A stretch of DNA of 64,000 nucleotides, taken from Bretschneidera sinensis (Eukaryota > Streptophyta > Magnoliopsida > Brassicales > Akaniaceae). Of this stretch, positions 47,816 to 59,052 are shown in pieces. The stretch's first letter is position 1, and every line of letters begins with the position of its first letter. The stretch covers positions 64,998,001-65,062,000 of the forward strand of contig CM043698.1 in assembly GCA_023935145.1 (NCBI GenBank), given 5' to 3'. Under the pieces are notes generated by a model, which was not told the origin of the DNA, did not search any database, and saw only the letters and a list, made by a program, of their open reading frames with translations. The translations under genes were made by a program, and so were the position numbers.

Positions 47816-48200
47816 AAATTTTTGGAGTGTGGTTTGATGATCATATTCGTTGTAGCTTGAAAAGTAAAAGGAGCATTAGTAAGGCCAAACGACATGATTA
47901 AAAATTCATAGTGCACTTCATGTGTTACGAATACGGTTTTGTGAATGTCCTCTTCTTGGACTCTAATCTGATGGTAACTAGCCTTCAAGTCTAGCTTGGA
48001 AAAGACTGTTGCATGGAGAGCCCTATAGTTAATGCAAAATCTCCAAGAACCTTCTTCTTAACTAATAGGATTGGAGATGAGAATGGGCTCTGATTATCTC
48101 TAATGATTCCATTATGTAACATCTCTTTCACCAGCTTCTATATTTCTCCTTTTTGAAAATGGGGGTACCTATAGGGCTTAACATTAGCTGGTGTACTACT
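47816..48200 (-). pseudogene. Gypsy-2 RT, palm N-terminal piece
   Basis: Minus strand: MLHNGIIRDNQSPFSSPILL, then [20 protein letters not shown] and [20 protein letters not shown], followed by KPHSKNF, where the LRR fragment begins. These are conserved Ty3-gypsy RT motifs. A frame break separates the two halves. Confidence 0.88.
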
Positions 48201-48321
48201 AAGTACAAGATGGATGTGGTGGTTTAAAGGTTTGGAACGTGGTAGTTGAGTGGGAGTTTGAAAAACAATGGAATTTTTGTAACAGGTTATGAATATTGTT
48301 GGGAATGTGGGTGTCTTCTAT

Positions 48322-48762
48322 TTATGGTGAAGGGTCTTCTATCTTCAAATGAAAATAGGATACTATGCCATCATAGGTAGCAAGTTTTTGGAGCTTTTTG
48401 GGGTGAATAGGTTGTGGGTGAAGGCAAGATTCTCCTTGAAGATGCACTATGTGTCCATGCCAATCAAACTGCATTGTAAGGTCTTTGTAATTGAACCATT
48501 GGATACCAAGTACTATATATGTTCCTTGAATGGGGAGCACAAAAAGATCAATCACAAAGTCATGGTGCTGCAAGGTTAAAGACACTGAAGAACATATCTT
48601 ATCACAACATAAGTAGTCTCCATTACTCACATAGACTTTAAACAATCTTGATGGAAAAATAGGCAACCCCAATCTTAGGGATACTTTTTCTTGAATGAAA
48701 TTATGTGTGCTATCACTATCTATCAAAATTTGCAGTGTAAAAACACCATGGTGTCTAGTCAA
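48322..48762 (-). pseudogene. Gypsy-2 aspartic protease remnant
   Basis: Minus strand: FTLQILIDSDSTHNFIQEKV has DSD where the family has DSG, so the active site is altered. GTYIVLGIQWFNYKDLTMQF and the following WHGHIVHL fit the retropepsin of plant gypsy elements. Confidence 0.82.
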
Positions 48763-49340
48763 CCTAAGGGTTCTAGGACTGAGTTGGCCAAGTAAAGCAT
48801 TTAAACTAATTTCAAAAAATAATTGAGAATCATCTTCTGTGCACTGATGTGTGGTGTATTCTACAATATCTTGGCATATATCATCATCTTAATCACCTAT
48901 TAAAGTCAAAATTTACTCTTGCATTTATGACCTGGATGATATTTTTCATGATAAGTGTAACAAAGGCCTTTATCCTTTATAATATTGATTTTAACAAGAC
49001 TTAATTTCTTGATAGGAACTTGTGTGTTATACTGGCTTGGAACAAGTCTTGGTGGTGGTGGTTTTATAGTGTTTAGAGGGTTGGAATTTTGTCTTAGGAA
49101 GAAGGGTTCTTGAAATTACCTGAAGGAATGCTGGATGTAGGAGTAATGCCAGGGAGGTCTGAGTGATTTGATGTCATTGTACTTGCTTTCATGCAATCTT
49201 TCCATTGCCATTGCTTGGATTACAAAAGAGGGTTAGAGAAGCAACAATTCTTTTTTAAGCTTTGGTTTCAAACCCGAGATGAACATACTTACAAGAAAGG
49301 AATCAAATAACCCTTATACCCTTATTGCTAATGCCTCAAA

Positions 49341-50015
49341 CTATGCTTGGTAGTCAGTAATAGTGGTGATCTGTTGTAACTTTGCTAGTGTATCTTGAGG
49401 ACCCTCACAAGTTGTAGGGCCAAACCTCAACCTGAGAGCTTTAAGAAAGGTTGTCCAAGAATGAATAAGCCCTCCTTTATGTACCCTTTGAAACCGAGAT
49501 AAGGTATGGTTTTCTATGTGAAAGGAAGAAATGATGATCCTTTGATTAAAAGGAGTGTTGTGGTAGTCAAAGAACTGTTTTGCCTTGAAGATCCAACCTT
49601 CTACCTTTGAGCCATCAAATCTTGGAAATTCTAATATGAAATTATAAGAAGGAAAAGTACAATGAGTACTTTCTTGATTATGGTGAGGCGCACTAGTCTT
49701 GTTTGAATTGGGAGTGTGAATGCTGATTGTTCTGGCCTTGGTTATCCATTCTTTGTTCCATGGTAACCATGAAAGTCTACAAGGTTTGGTGAAGATCCAA
49801 AAATTGAATTTATGAATTCTTTCGTAATTCAGAGATTTCTTGGTATTGTGAGGTATGGAATTGTTACATATTGTCCAGCTTGTTTTGGAGGGGATTTTCT
49901 TGCTATTCCATCTTGTTGTAGTTTCTGGTTCCTTGTGCCATTGAAAAAGTACTAGTTTGTGACTAGAGAGAAGAAGATGTGGTAGTGTATGTGCTGGAGA
50001 GAATGAAAGCACCAA
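49341..50015 (-). pseudogene. Gypsy-2 gag remnant
   Basis: The minus strand shows a gag segment LEFPRFDGSKVEGWIFKAKQ, FFDYHNTPFNQRIIISSFHI and TTFLKALRLRFGP. These are the retrotransposon gag motifs of plant Ty3-gypsy. The upstream ORF part is unlike gag, which indicates a shift. It ends with a stop after ITTITDYQA. Confidence 0.82.
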
Positions 50016-50410
50016 TGTTAGGATGGAAATCAGATGAGAAGATGAAAGAAACAGAAATTAGAGAAAGAAGAAGAATAATGTGAAGGTATGAAACAGGATT
50101 GCAAGAATTGAAAGGAAATGCCACTTTCCAAGCAAGTGGAAAGCTCCAAAGAATTTCAAATGAAATGCCTCAAGAATATGGTCATTCGTTGACTTCTTAC
50201 AATTGAGTACAAATACTTATACTAGATAGTTCTTGTTGGACAATAGTAAGACAGTTAGTTATATAGTATAACTCCCATACCTCTCTAAGTAATTGTAATA
50301 GAATTATAACTACTCTAACTTATTCAATATGAGTTTAGAGCTAAGTATAAAGCTTATTAATCCGTGCACTTATTCTTAGTGTAGAACCAGGTTAGTACTA
50401 GGGACTTGAT
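50016..50410 (-). repeat. Possible 5' LTR remnant of gypsy-2
   Basis: Starts tgttagga at 50016, directly after the primer-site-like sequence of gypsy-2. The right end cannot be fixed, since the partner LTR is missing. Long purine stretches (aagaagaagaataatg) are present. Assignment is by position only. Confidence 0.4.
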
Positions 50411-50489
50411 CAGTGTTTACTATCTCATTTCTTGTTGTCATCATGTCCTCTTCCCGTGTCTTACCTTTGTCATGCTGTAGTTGTATAGC

Positions 50490-52262
50490 TTCATCCTTCT
50501 GATTTATATCATAGGGCTTCTCGTTGTGTGTTTCTAACTTAGTAGGTAACGGGAAATGAATACAAGTATAATCTAGTGAGGTGGGGTGTTGTTAAGCAAC
50601 CAATGGTCACAGTCTCAAATCCCTCATGCTTTTCAATAAATCCCTTAAAGATAAATAGTTGTGGAGATCTTTGGTGGAGAAGGATCACTTTTGGAGAAAA
50701 GTGGTGGAAGCTATGTTTGGTTTGGAGCCGAATGGTTGGATATCTATGGAGGTGAGAGGTCCCTATAGTGTGGGTGTGTGAAAATGAATTTGGAAAGAGT
50801 GGGAGAGCTTTTTGCCATGTGTTTCGGTCTTAGTAGGTAATGAGAAAAGAATTCGAATTTGGTTTGACTCGTGGTTTGGGAATACTCCCTATAATGACCA
50901 ATTTCTGGGAATCATTTACATTATGCGGTATAAAGAAGCTCTCATTAATTCGTGTCTTATTACGTAATAGTGTTGCTTCTTGGGATGTGCCTTTCTGATC
51001 TATACCAGAGGGCTTCTCGCTATGTATTTCTAACTTAGTAGATAACGGGAAAGGAATACAAGTATCATCTAGTGAGGTGAGGTGTTGTTAAGCAGTCAAT
51101 TGAAAAAGGGGTCTCAATCTCAAATCCCTCATGCTTTTCAATAAAGCCCTTATAGGTAAATGGTTATGGAAATCTCTGGTGGAGGAGGATCACTTTTGGA
51201 GAAAAGTGGTGGAAGCTAAGTTTAGTTTGGAGTCGAATGGTTGGATATCTAAAGAGGTGAGAGGTCCCTATGGTGTGGGTGTGTGGAAATGAATTGGTAA
51301 AAGGGTGGAAGACCTTTTTGCCACGTGTTTTGGTCTTAGTAGGTAATGAGAAAATAATTCAGCTTTGGTTTGACTTGTGGTTTAGGAATACTCCCCATAA
51401 TGACCAATTTCCGGGCATCTTCTACATTGTGCGGTATAAAGAAGCTTTCATTGATTCGGGTCTTATTACGTGTAAAGAATCTATGTCCTTGATTGGATAT
51501 AGAGATGGTTAAGAGTCTTTTGATGTCCTTATACCGAACAAGGTTGGATGTTAATAGGGTACATAATGCTCGATGGAGTCTAATCTCAGACAAAGGCTTT
51601 GTGGTGAATTCTTATTACAAATTTCTCCTAGAGGGAGTTATTTTGAAAAGCTCCATAAATTACCCTTGGAAAACAATTTGGTGCCCTCTTGCTCCTAAGA
51701 AAGTAAGTTTCTTTGTGTGAGAAGCCGCTTGAGAGAAAATTCTAACCATTTACAATTTACAAAACAAGTAAAAGTGCTTGTTAATTGATGTTATGTTTGC
51801 AAGGGGTTTAACGAGTCTATATTTCATCTTTTGTTGGATTGTTCGATGACTAGGAGTATGTGGGAGACGACATATAGAGTCTTGGGTTTTTTTTCAGTAA
51901 TAGTATAACAAACAAAGTATTGGCTTGAAGTGGGGTGATGGCCTCTAAGGAGATCAAGAAGGCTTACACGTTGATTCGTTTCTTCTATTTTTTTTTTTTT
52001 TTGGATTGTGTTGAATGAGAGGAACCATAGAACATTTGATGGTGTAGAGAGACCTATTGATGTAATTATTGATGGTATAGAGGTTATTGATCTTGTGGTT
52101 AGAGGGCACTCAATGAAGGTTTCTTTGGATCATACCGGGGAGGAATAGAAGTGTCATCTATTTAGGTGGGATGTTGTTAAGCAATCAATTTTAAAAAAAG
52201 GGATCTCGGTCTCAAATCCCTTATTCTTTTCAATAAAACACTTCTAAGGAAAAGTGGTAATA
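50490..52262 (+). mobile_element. LINE 3' fragments, tandem set I
   Basis: Head-to-tail pieces of one plant LINE (L1 type) ORF2 C-terminus. Piece 1 spans about 50490-50996, piece 2 about 50997-52110 and piece 3 about 52130-52262. Each begins with sequence coding YHLVRWGVVKQ-like and GLGLKSLMLFNKAL-like residues, then EEDHFWRKVVEAKFSLESNG and VRGPYGVGVWK. Piece 2 continues to the zinc-binding domain (YPWKTIWCPLAPKKVSFFV, 51658-51718) and to the NERNHRTF end. Stops break all three. Pieces 1 and 2 repeat with a period of about 496 bp. Confidence 0.8.
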
Positions 52263-52478
52263 CGGTTATGGTGATTTGTATAAACAGTCTTTTAATATTT
52301 AAATCAATTTATATCTTATACAATTGATACGAGCACTCTACTATCACTACACATGTCATCATATTCATTATCTATCAATCTCTTCCTCTTATTTATTGGT
52401 TCACCTCAAGACCATCAATTATCTCATAATGACCTCGTAATGAGGTTCACATCATAAAGTCTACCATTTAGATAGTTC

Positions 52479-52740
52479 TTATCACCATAACTGTCTCTCT
52501 GTGAAATTCATCCATCTATAAATAAATTCACAATAACACACCACACCTCAGCATTTCAATAATCTTTTCACCATAACTGTCTCTTTTTGTGAGACTCAAC
52601 CATCTATAATTAAATTCACAATAATACACCACACCTCATCATTTCAATAATCTTATCACCACAACTGTGTCTTTCTGTGAGACTCAACCATCTATAATTA
52701 AATTCACAATTAATATACCATACATAAGCATTTCAATAAT
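52479..52740. repeat. About 87-bp tandem repeat, three copies
   Basis: Units start at 52479, 52564 and 52652, each beginning ct(t)atcaccataactgtctc and including caccacacctcagcatttc. The related gypsy LTRs have a single copy of this segment, so it expanded here. Confidence 0.85.
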
Positions 52741-52826
52741 GCAAGCAATAACTAAAACAGATGCAATGCATGAATGATTATGATGGGAACGTCTTCCCAC
52801 ATGTCGATAGGTTGTTATTATCTTAG

Positions 52827-53060
52827 ACCGACTGCCTTCTCGGTTCTTTCATTCTCATTTAGACCTGTTACTTTCTCGGTTCTTTCATTCTCATTAGACC
52901 GGTTGCCTTCCCGGTTCTTTCATTTTCATAAGACCGACTGTCTTCCCGGTTTTTTCAGTTTTGGCTGCCACGAAATTCATTTCCAACATATACCGACGGC
53001 TGGCACGGTTTTTCAATTAGACTGGCTGCCTTCCCGGTTCTTTTCTTTTCATTTAATGCA
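52827..53060. repeat. About 37-bp repeats with cggttctttcattctcat
   Basis: Four to five imperfect copies of a phrase like agaccggttgccttcccgg followed by ttctttcattctcatt. The related segment in other LTRs of the family has one or two copies. An ORF through them is an artefact of the repeat. Confidence 0.8.
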
Positions 53061-53209
53061 TATGCATATGAGCAATAATATGAAATATGCATATAAACAG
53101 TAATATAAAAACAACATATAAATTCAAAATACTTAAATTAGCTATCGTGATTATTCTCAAATTTATCTAATAAAAATTTCACTAAATTCCTCTCATTCCA
53201 AATCACATC

Positions 53210-53360
53210 AAATAATCCATTAAAGCTTGTCAATATCCACTAAATTTCATCCCAAATCATCCATCAAAGCTTGTCAAGATCCACTAAATTTCATCCCAAA
53301 TCACACCAAATCTTCCATCAAAACTTGTCAAGATCCACTAAATTTCATCTCATCATAATT
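53210..53360. repeat. About 55-60-bp tandem repeat, three copies
   Basis: Three copies contain aagcttgtcaagatccacta and aatttcatcccaaatca, with small indels. Confidence 0.8.
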
Positions 53361-54385
53361 CATATTAAAACATCAATATAACTCATCAAGAATTTCACTT
53401 ATCGTTTTTATTATTAAATCTACTTATTATTCCCAAAAATAATATTTCTCTCCTAATAATCTTCTGCATGTCAAAATTCATATCATATTTATCAACCAAA
53501 TCTTTATTTATCATCACAACATAAGCTAATAATTTATTTTGATATTATTTTCAGATATTTGATTTTTATTTGGACTACTTAAAGTAAATCCAACTCACCG
53601 CGTAGCTCTTAAAGCTACTCGTGGATCACCTCCTTGCATTTCCCATTTCTCTAAGAAATTTCTCCTGTTGTAGATCGTCAACACCTGATATTGTATTTAT
53701 ATTAAATTTATAATTTATTCTTCAATTCATTATAAACCACATACTTTGAAAATTCTCACTTTGAATTCAGGGAAACTTTATAAATGTCAGAAATTCAAAA
53801 ATAAACATTATGTTATTACCTTCTGCTTTTTTGATAGCTTTTCCTGATTCTCTATGAAATTCCACAGAAAGGTTCTTCAAAATTTTGCTCTTTCAGCATT
53901 TCTTTGAGTCCCCAAATGTTTTGAGAAAATAAGAGATTGAAAGGAACTATATGAAATCATAAATAATTTCACATAGGGATTGTAAAAATCTCTGGTAGCC
54001 ATCCCTCACAAAGCCTCCACGTTTCTGAGACGTGGAAGGCAGAGTTTCATTTGAAACTCTGCTTCCCTTGGCAGCAGGTGGCTGCCTTTAATTTTTTTCT
54101 TCAACAGCCCCATCCCCCTTTTTTTCTAAGCTACCACGAATTTCTGTGGCTTTTGACTTTTTTTTAGAAAAATATTTTTTACTTTTTTTTTCTTTTCTTT
54201 CTTGTGACTTCATCTGGATGTTCAGGTCCTCTTTTTTTTTCTTTTAATGATGTCCACGTCTCAAATTTTTTTAAAAGAATTATTTTATTCAATACTAAAT
54301 TCTTTGCGTAACTATATTATTTAAACTTTATGTCATATTTATGAAATTATTTATTTATCATTACTTTAAAAATACGTGTATTACA

Positions 54386-55818
54386 GTAGGCAACAGGAAA
54401 AGAACTCGATTTTGGTTTTACTCGTGGTTTGGGAATATTCCTCGTAAAGACCAATTTTTGGGCATCTTGGACATTCTGACAGGTAAAAACGCTCGCATTG
54501 ATTCGTGTGTCACATTCTCTAGTAGTGTGGCTTCTTGAGATTTTCTTTTGCAATGTCCATGATTGGGAGATAAAGATGGTTGCAAGCTTTTTGGCATGCT
54601 TATACTAAACAATGTTGGATGTGAATAGGGAAGATAAAGCTTGATGGCGCCTAAAACCGAATAAAGGCTTTAAAGTGTTATCTTTTTACAAATTTCTCCT
54701 AGAGAGCTACTCTGGACGCTTGGAAAAATTTCTCTTAGAAAGAAATTTAGTGTCCCTTTACTTATAAAAAGTAAATTTCTTGTGTGGGAAGCTGCATGAG
54801 AGAAAATTCTTACCATTGACAATTTACAAAATCGAGGAATAGTCCTTGTTAGTAGAAGCTATATTTGCAAGTGGTTTACCAAGTCCATATTTCATCTTTT
54901 GTTGTATTATTCTATGTCTAAAATTTTATGGGAGATCATGTATAAAGTCTTAGGGGTTTCTTGGGTAATAACGACCTTCGTGAGAGACGAAGTGTTGGCT
55001 TGGACTGGGTTGAGGCCTCTATGGAGATGAAGAAGGCTTACACGTTGATTACCTTCTTAATTTTTGGATTGTGTGGAATGAGAGTAACTGTAGAGCTTTT
55101 GGTGTAGAGAGGCCTATTGATGTAGTTAGAGATAGTAGGTTTGATATCTTTGTTTTTTAGATTAATTGGATTTTTTTTTTTTGGTAAATGAGGTAGAGGT
55201 TATTGATCTTGAGGTTAGATAACATTTAAAGAAGGTTCATTTGGGGTAATACAAGGGAGGTATACGCGTATCATTTTTTAAAGTGGGTTGGTGAAAGGTT
55301 GCTATGGAGAAAGACAATCACTTTTGGAGAAAAGTGGTGGAAGGACAGTTTGGTTTCGAGCCAAATGGTTGGATTTCTAAGGAGGTGAGAAGTACCTATA
55401 GTGTGGGTGTGTGGAATGGATTTGGAAGGGGTGGGGGGCTTCACGGTGTTTGTTTCCGTCTTAGTAGGTAACTAGAAAAGAACTCGACTTTTGTTTAACT
55501 TGTGGTTTAGGAGTACTTCCTTTAAAGACCATTTTTCGGACATATTTTACATTATGCAAGATAAATAAGCTCTCATTGATTAGTGTGTCTCATTCCCTAA
55601 TGGTGTGGCTTCTTTGGGTTTCCTTTCGTAATGTCAATGATTGGGATATGGAGATGGTTGAGAGATTTTTGGCGTCCTTATACTCACAAGGTTGGATATG
55701 AATATGGAAGTTAAGGCTAGATGGAGTTTAAGCTCGGATAAGTATCATCTAGTGAGGTGGGGTGTTCTTAAGAAACCAATTGGAAAAAGGGGTCTCAGTC
55801 TCAAATCCCTTATGTGTT
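54386..55818 (+). mobile_element. LINE 3' fragments, tandem set II
   Basis: After the LTR, three more pieces of the same LINE region are present. Piece 4 (54386-about 55240) starts at the segment for LVGN-like residues and runs through the zinc-binding domain to the RTFDGVERP-like end. Piece 5 spans about 55260-55735. Piece 6 (about 55736-55818) breaks off at aatcccttatgtg. Frames carry many stops. Phrases such as ggagaaaagtggtggaag and ggtgaaaggttgctatgg match set I. Confidence 0.75.
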
Positions 55819-55967
55819 GATCAACCTGTGTACTAAACTTACGCCAAGTTAAAGGTTGATCTATCTGTGTACAAAATCTAGGTAGAATATCCTCCCACCA
55901 TTGAAAAGCCTCACTTTTCAACTTAAATGAAGCAAAAGCAACCTTATGCCTATCTGTCACTGGTAAG
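55819..55967 (-). pseudogene. Tekay-type gag fragment, minus half
   Basis: Minus strand: LPVTDRHKVAFASFKLKSEA and FQWWEDILPRFCTQIDQPLT. This matches LPVSDR and WWEDILTRVSTWVDQPLTWN in the gag at 35006-35400, so it is a fragment of a related element. Its left edge joins LINE sequence at about 55818. Its right edge, at about 55967, joins a gag piece in the opposite orientation. Confidence 0.85.
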
Positions 55968-56145
55968 ACTGAATGCAGCAGAAGAAAGGACTGATAATTT
56001 ACAGAGAATATTAGAGGAAAGGGGTAGAACAGAACATGTAGTGAGACAATAGGCTTATGAGAGAGAGGGTGTGTTTGCATATGAGATGCAAAGGGATTGT
56101 TTTGTGAGATTTATTAAGTTTAAACCCCAGTCTTTTGGAGGGATT
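55968..56145 (+). pseudogene. Tekay-type gag fragment, plus half
   Basis: Plus strand: NAAEERTDNLQRILEERGR, then EREGVFAYEMQRDCFVRFIK and FKPQSFGG. This corresponds to the gag part just N-terminal to that in 55819-55967, but in the opposite direction. A TAG follows VVRQ. The 20-odd residues that should join the two halves are absent. Confidence 0.87.
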
Positions 56146-56867
56146 TGTCGAGCTGTCGTAGGGCTTGATATGTGGCATTTAGAAATTTGGCGGGAGCAGA
56201 GCTTCAAGAACTTCGTGTGTAAATGGTGGGTCCTAGATGCTGAGTTCATCCAGGACGTTATGATTTTGACATTTGAAGGCTTCGTTGATTTTCTCCTCCA
56301 TCTCCTCGATCCGTTTTCTAGGTCGAGGTTGCTTCTGGACGAGAAGTTTCCTCTAGATCTACTAGCACGAGGTAGTGAAGACTCTGCAGTGGGACAACTG
56401 TAGATGGGGAGTCCGTCACTAGGAGGGCTAGTTTTCTTGGGAGCGCGATGAGGAGATGGGGGTAAAGGCTGTCGACCTCCTCTTCGGACTTCGGCGGCCA
56501 GGTCCATCACCAAACGGGAGAGCTTAGGAACTGTGCTTGAATCATTGGAATTGCAGGATGCACTGAGGTGGCTTCTCTGAGATTTCCAAGAGGATCCATC
56601 TCTGTATGACGAGGACGTTGCTTTCCTAGAAGAGTTTACGAGTCACAGGCAAATCTCATGTTTTCAAAGATAGCGAGGAACCTTGAGTCGGACTGCCGGC
56701 TGTGAGTATTGTTTTGTGTAGGTGCGGCACTGGTTCTGGAGACTCCCTTTCTGATATTCTTAGTGGTGTTTCTAGGCGGCATGTCAACAGATGAGTTCTT
56801 TAGATTTCTTCGCTTCTACTAGGTAGCGAGAGATTGGTTTTTCCATGGACGACATCAATCTGTTGAT
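56146..56867 (-). pseudogene. Tat/Retand-like gypsy 5' region and gag start
   Basis: On the minus strand, directly after the LTR end, a long leader is followed by MVMDLAAEVRRGGRQPLPPS, SPPSDGLPIYSCPTAESSLP and SRSRGNFSSRSNLDLENGSR. I recognise this as the N-terminal region of Tat-type gag-like ORFs, which is basic and Ser/Pro-rich. The frame shifts near 56250, and the element ends at the plus-strand gag fragment (about 56145). The PBS usual for this group was not found next to the LTR. Confidence 0.6.
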
Positions 56868-57201
56868 GCCAAAAATCTGCTGCTAATCTGGAGGTCTGGA
56901 AGTCCAATGCCTGCGCAAAGTTAGAGTGATGAACTAAAGAGTCACCTGAGGAAAGAGGGGTGGTGCCTCCGGGGACACTCCAATGCCTTTGTTAGTGCAA
57001 GATTTTGAGAAAGCGGAGATGACTATAATGCTAATGGCGACAACGTTTTTCTAATGAACTTGAACTGAGTTGAGATCTGCATACCTTGGACTTTTTATAG
57101 TGGTTCAGGGAGCAAGTTTATCACGTGCTCAGGACAGTGCGATCTCTGAGATCTCGCTTTTCTGGCGAGGGGTCTTGTTGCCTGTTCAGGGACGGCACAG
57201 T
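56868..57201 (-). repeat. Tat-like LTR, 3' part (copy A)
   Basis: Plus-strand start tgttgatgccaaaaatctgc, containing tggtgcctccggggacactc and ctttttatagtggttcaggg. It ends gacggcacagt, where a Tekay-family LTR begins. It is about 93 percent identical by eye to the copy at 60460-60800. The 5' part of this LTR is missing at this locus. Confidence 0.78.
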
Positions 57202-59052
57202 TGTAACGACCCATCCCGGGTTGGCCACCCCCGAGACGATATTGTTACATTTTGAAATCCCAACACGCCACATATATGCAACAATATAAAAACATGCATT
57301 GACTGAAAATACATGCATACATCAATCCTCAACCCTCAACAGGAGAGTTACATTATTAATATCCCAACTGAAACAATATATACAACATATTATGCATGAA
57401 TATTTACGATTTTTTTTCTTCCATTAGTCTGAGGATGTGGACCACGAACTTACAGATAACAACTCAGTCTGAATCTTAGCTCACAAGTCTATTTGTCCTG
57501 CCCGCTACCTGAAATTATTTAAAAATGAGGAGTGAGCTTCACAAGCTCAGTGAATTAAATTTACTAGAAGTACTCGATTTGTATATTTCTAGTTATATTC
57601 GTTTATTAAATCAGCATTATCTCTTCTCACGTCCTAATTCAGTCATTCATCAATTTTTCTTAATAAATAAATTATCAGTCTATCCTCTTTCAATACATAT
57701 ATCTCATATATTTTATCAATTTAATATTCCCAATTCAATATCATCATAAAGTTCCCATTATATAAATAATCAATAATATAATTTTTTATTATGTCATTCT
57801 TTCTATTTATCTATCATAAAAATTGTCTCATTATGAGACTCATCTATCTATCAATCATTTAATACTCAAAACTGGTTTTTTAGCATCTCAGAAATTAATA
57901 ATAAATATTTAAAATAAATATAATGCATGAATTTAAATTTTCTTTCTTTCTTTCTCATCAGATTATTTCATATTATCATTTGGGAATGTCTTCCCACATG
58001 TTAACATGTTTCAACCAGACCAGCTACCTTCTTAGTCTTCTCAGCCAGACTATCTGCCTTCCTGGTCTTCCCTTTTTTGCATATGAGCAATAACATGTAA
58101 GCAAGCATATATCAAAACATTCAATTTAACTATCAAGTTCTTTCTCAAAATTATTATTCTTATCATATTTATTAAATTGTCTCATTATATATCCTATCAA
58201 TTTTTTTCAATCATATTTTCAAAAATTTCATATAACTTCTTAATATATTTGTCATTAATCCATCATTTTTAAAATGTAAATTCTTATATAATTAATTTTC
58301 AACATATTATTTAATCTCTGATCAATCATCATACATAACAGAAAATACATCATCCAATCATTATAATTTAACAATTTATTCAAATATTATAAATTCATAT
58401 TATTATTGGTCTCAGTTACTAAAAATATATCTAACTCATCACGTAGCACTCAAAGTTACTTGTGGATTACCTCATTGTCTTTCCTGCTCCTTTCAACAAT
58501 TTCTTGAGATTGCTGATCACCAATACCTAATCATAAACTTTCATAAATCTTACTATTTCATAACTTAATTCAAACAATATAATTATTTAGTTATGAGTCT
58601 TATTAGAAATTTGCATCAAATATGATGAAGTTTTGCTATTATAATTGAATGACTGTTATTATCTCTAATTTTCTGTATAAACTTTTACTAAAGGAAAATA
58701 GAGTCGAACAAGAAAAGAAACAAAACTTTCATGAGAATGAAACTCATAGTACAAAGCTTTCTTAAGCTTTATTCTTCTTTTTTTAATTATATTATTATAA
58801 TATTAAAATATCAAAATCTTCATCATTAATCACATGAACCTGTCAGTACTCACATGGACTTCTCTTAAATTGTTTGCCCTTTTTTAATTATATTATTATA
58901 ATATTAAAATATCAAAATCATCATCGTTAATCACATGAACCCGTCATTACTCACATAGATTTCTCTTAAACCGTTTGCCCCCCTTTTTTTAATTATATTA
59001 TTAAATATCAAAATCATCATCATTAATCACATGAAGCCATCAATACTCACAT
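57202..59052 (-). repeat. Tekay-family LTR nested in the Tat LTR, truncated (copy A)
   Basis: Begins tgtaacgacccatcccggg, as in the other LTRs of the family, and is preceded by acagt (57197-57201). It runs in step with copy B until about 59052 and then diverges abruptly. Its right part includes three units of a roughly 101-bp repeat (58784-59052). Confidence 0.82.
58780..59052. repeat. About 101-bp tandem repeat in copy A
   Basis: Two and a half to three units, each with tttttaattatattattata and atcatcatcattaatcacat then tctcttaaaccgtttgccc. Copy B has the same array at 62396-62700. Confidence 0.8.

Larger units (their letters stand above)
45130..50015 (-). mobile_element. Broken Ty3-gypsy element (gypsy-2) with a gene fragment inside its RT
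   Basis: On the minus strand, right to left: gag (50015-49341), protease (48762-48322), RT part 1 (about 48200-47816), LRR gene fragment (about 47815-46893), RT part 2 (46892-46740), RNase H (46638-46345) and integrase (45641-45140). The left end stops in the integrase catalytic domain, so the 3' LTR is missing. At the right end, a TTGGTGCTTTC segment (minus strand, 50013-50003) is a gypsy primer-site-like sequence next to a possible LTR start at 50016. Frames are broken in most domains. Confidence 0.85.
52265..54385 (-). repeat. Truncated LTR of the Tekay family inside the LINE array
   Basis: The right end aaatacgtgtattaca (to 54385) and long internal stretches (for example gatgggaacgtcttcccac, tgcaagcaataact) match the gypsy LTRs at 22676 and 35958. 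The left end lacks about 300-400 bp of the LTR start, so no target duplication can be read. It contains three local tandem repeats, at 52479-52740, 52827-53060 and 53210-53360. The minus-strand assignment follows the TGTAATAC terminus. Confidence 0.72.

Noticed and set aside
52820..53060. CRISPR-like array of similar short repeats
   Set aside because: The repeats are about 37 bp with almost no unique spacers and vary in sequence. They lie inside a plant LTR and are tandem slippage, not a CRISPR array.
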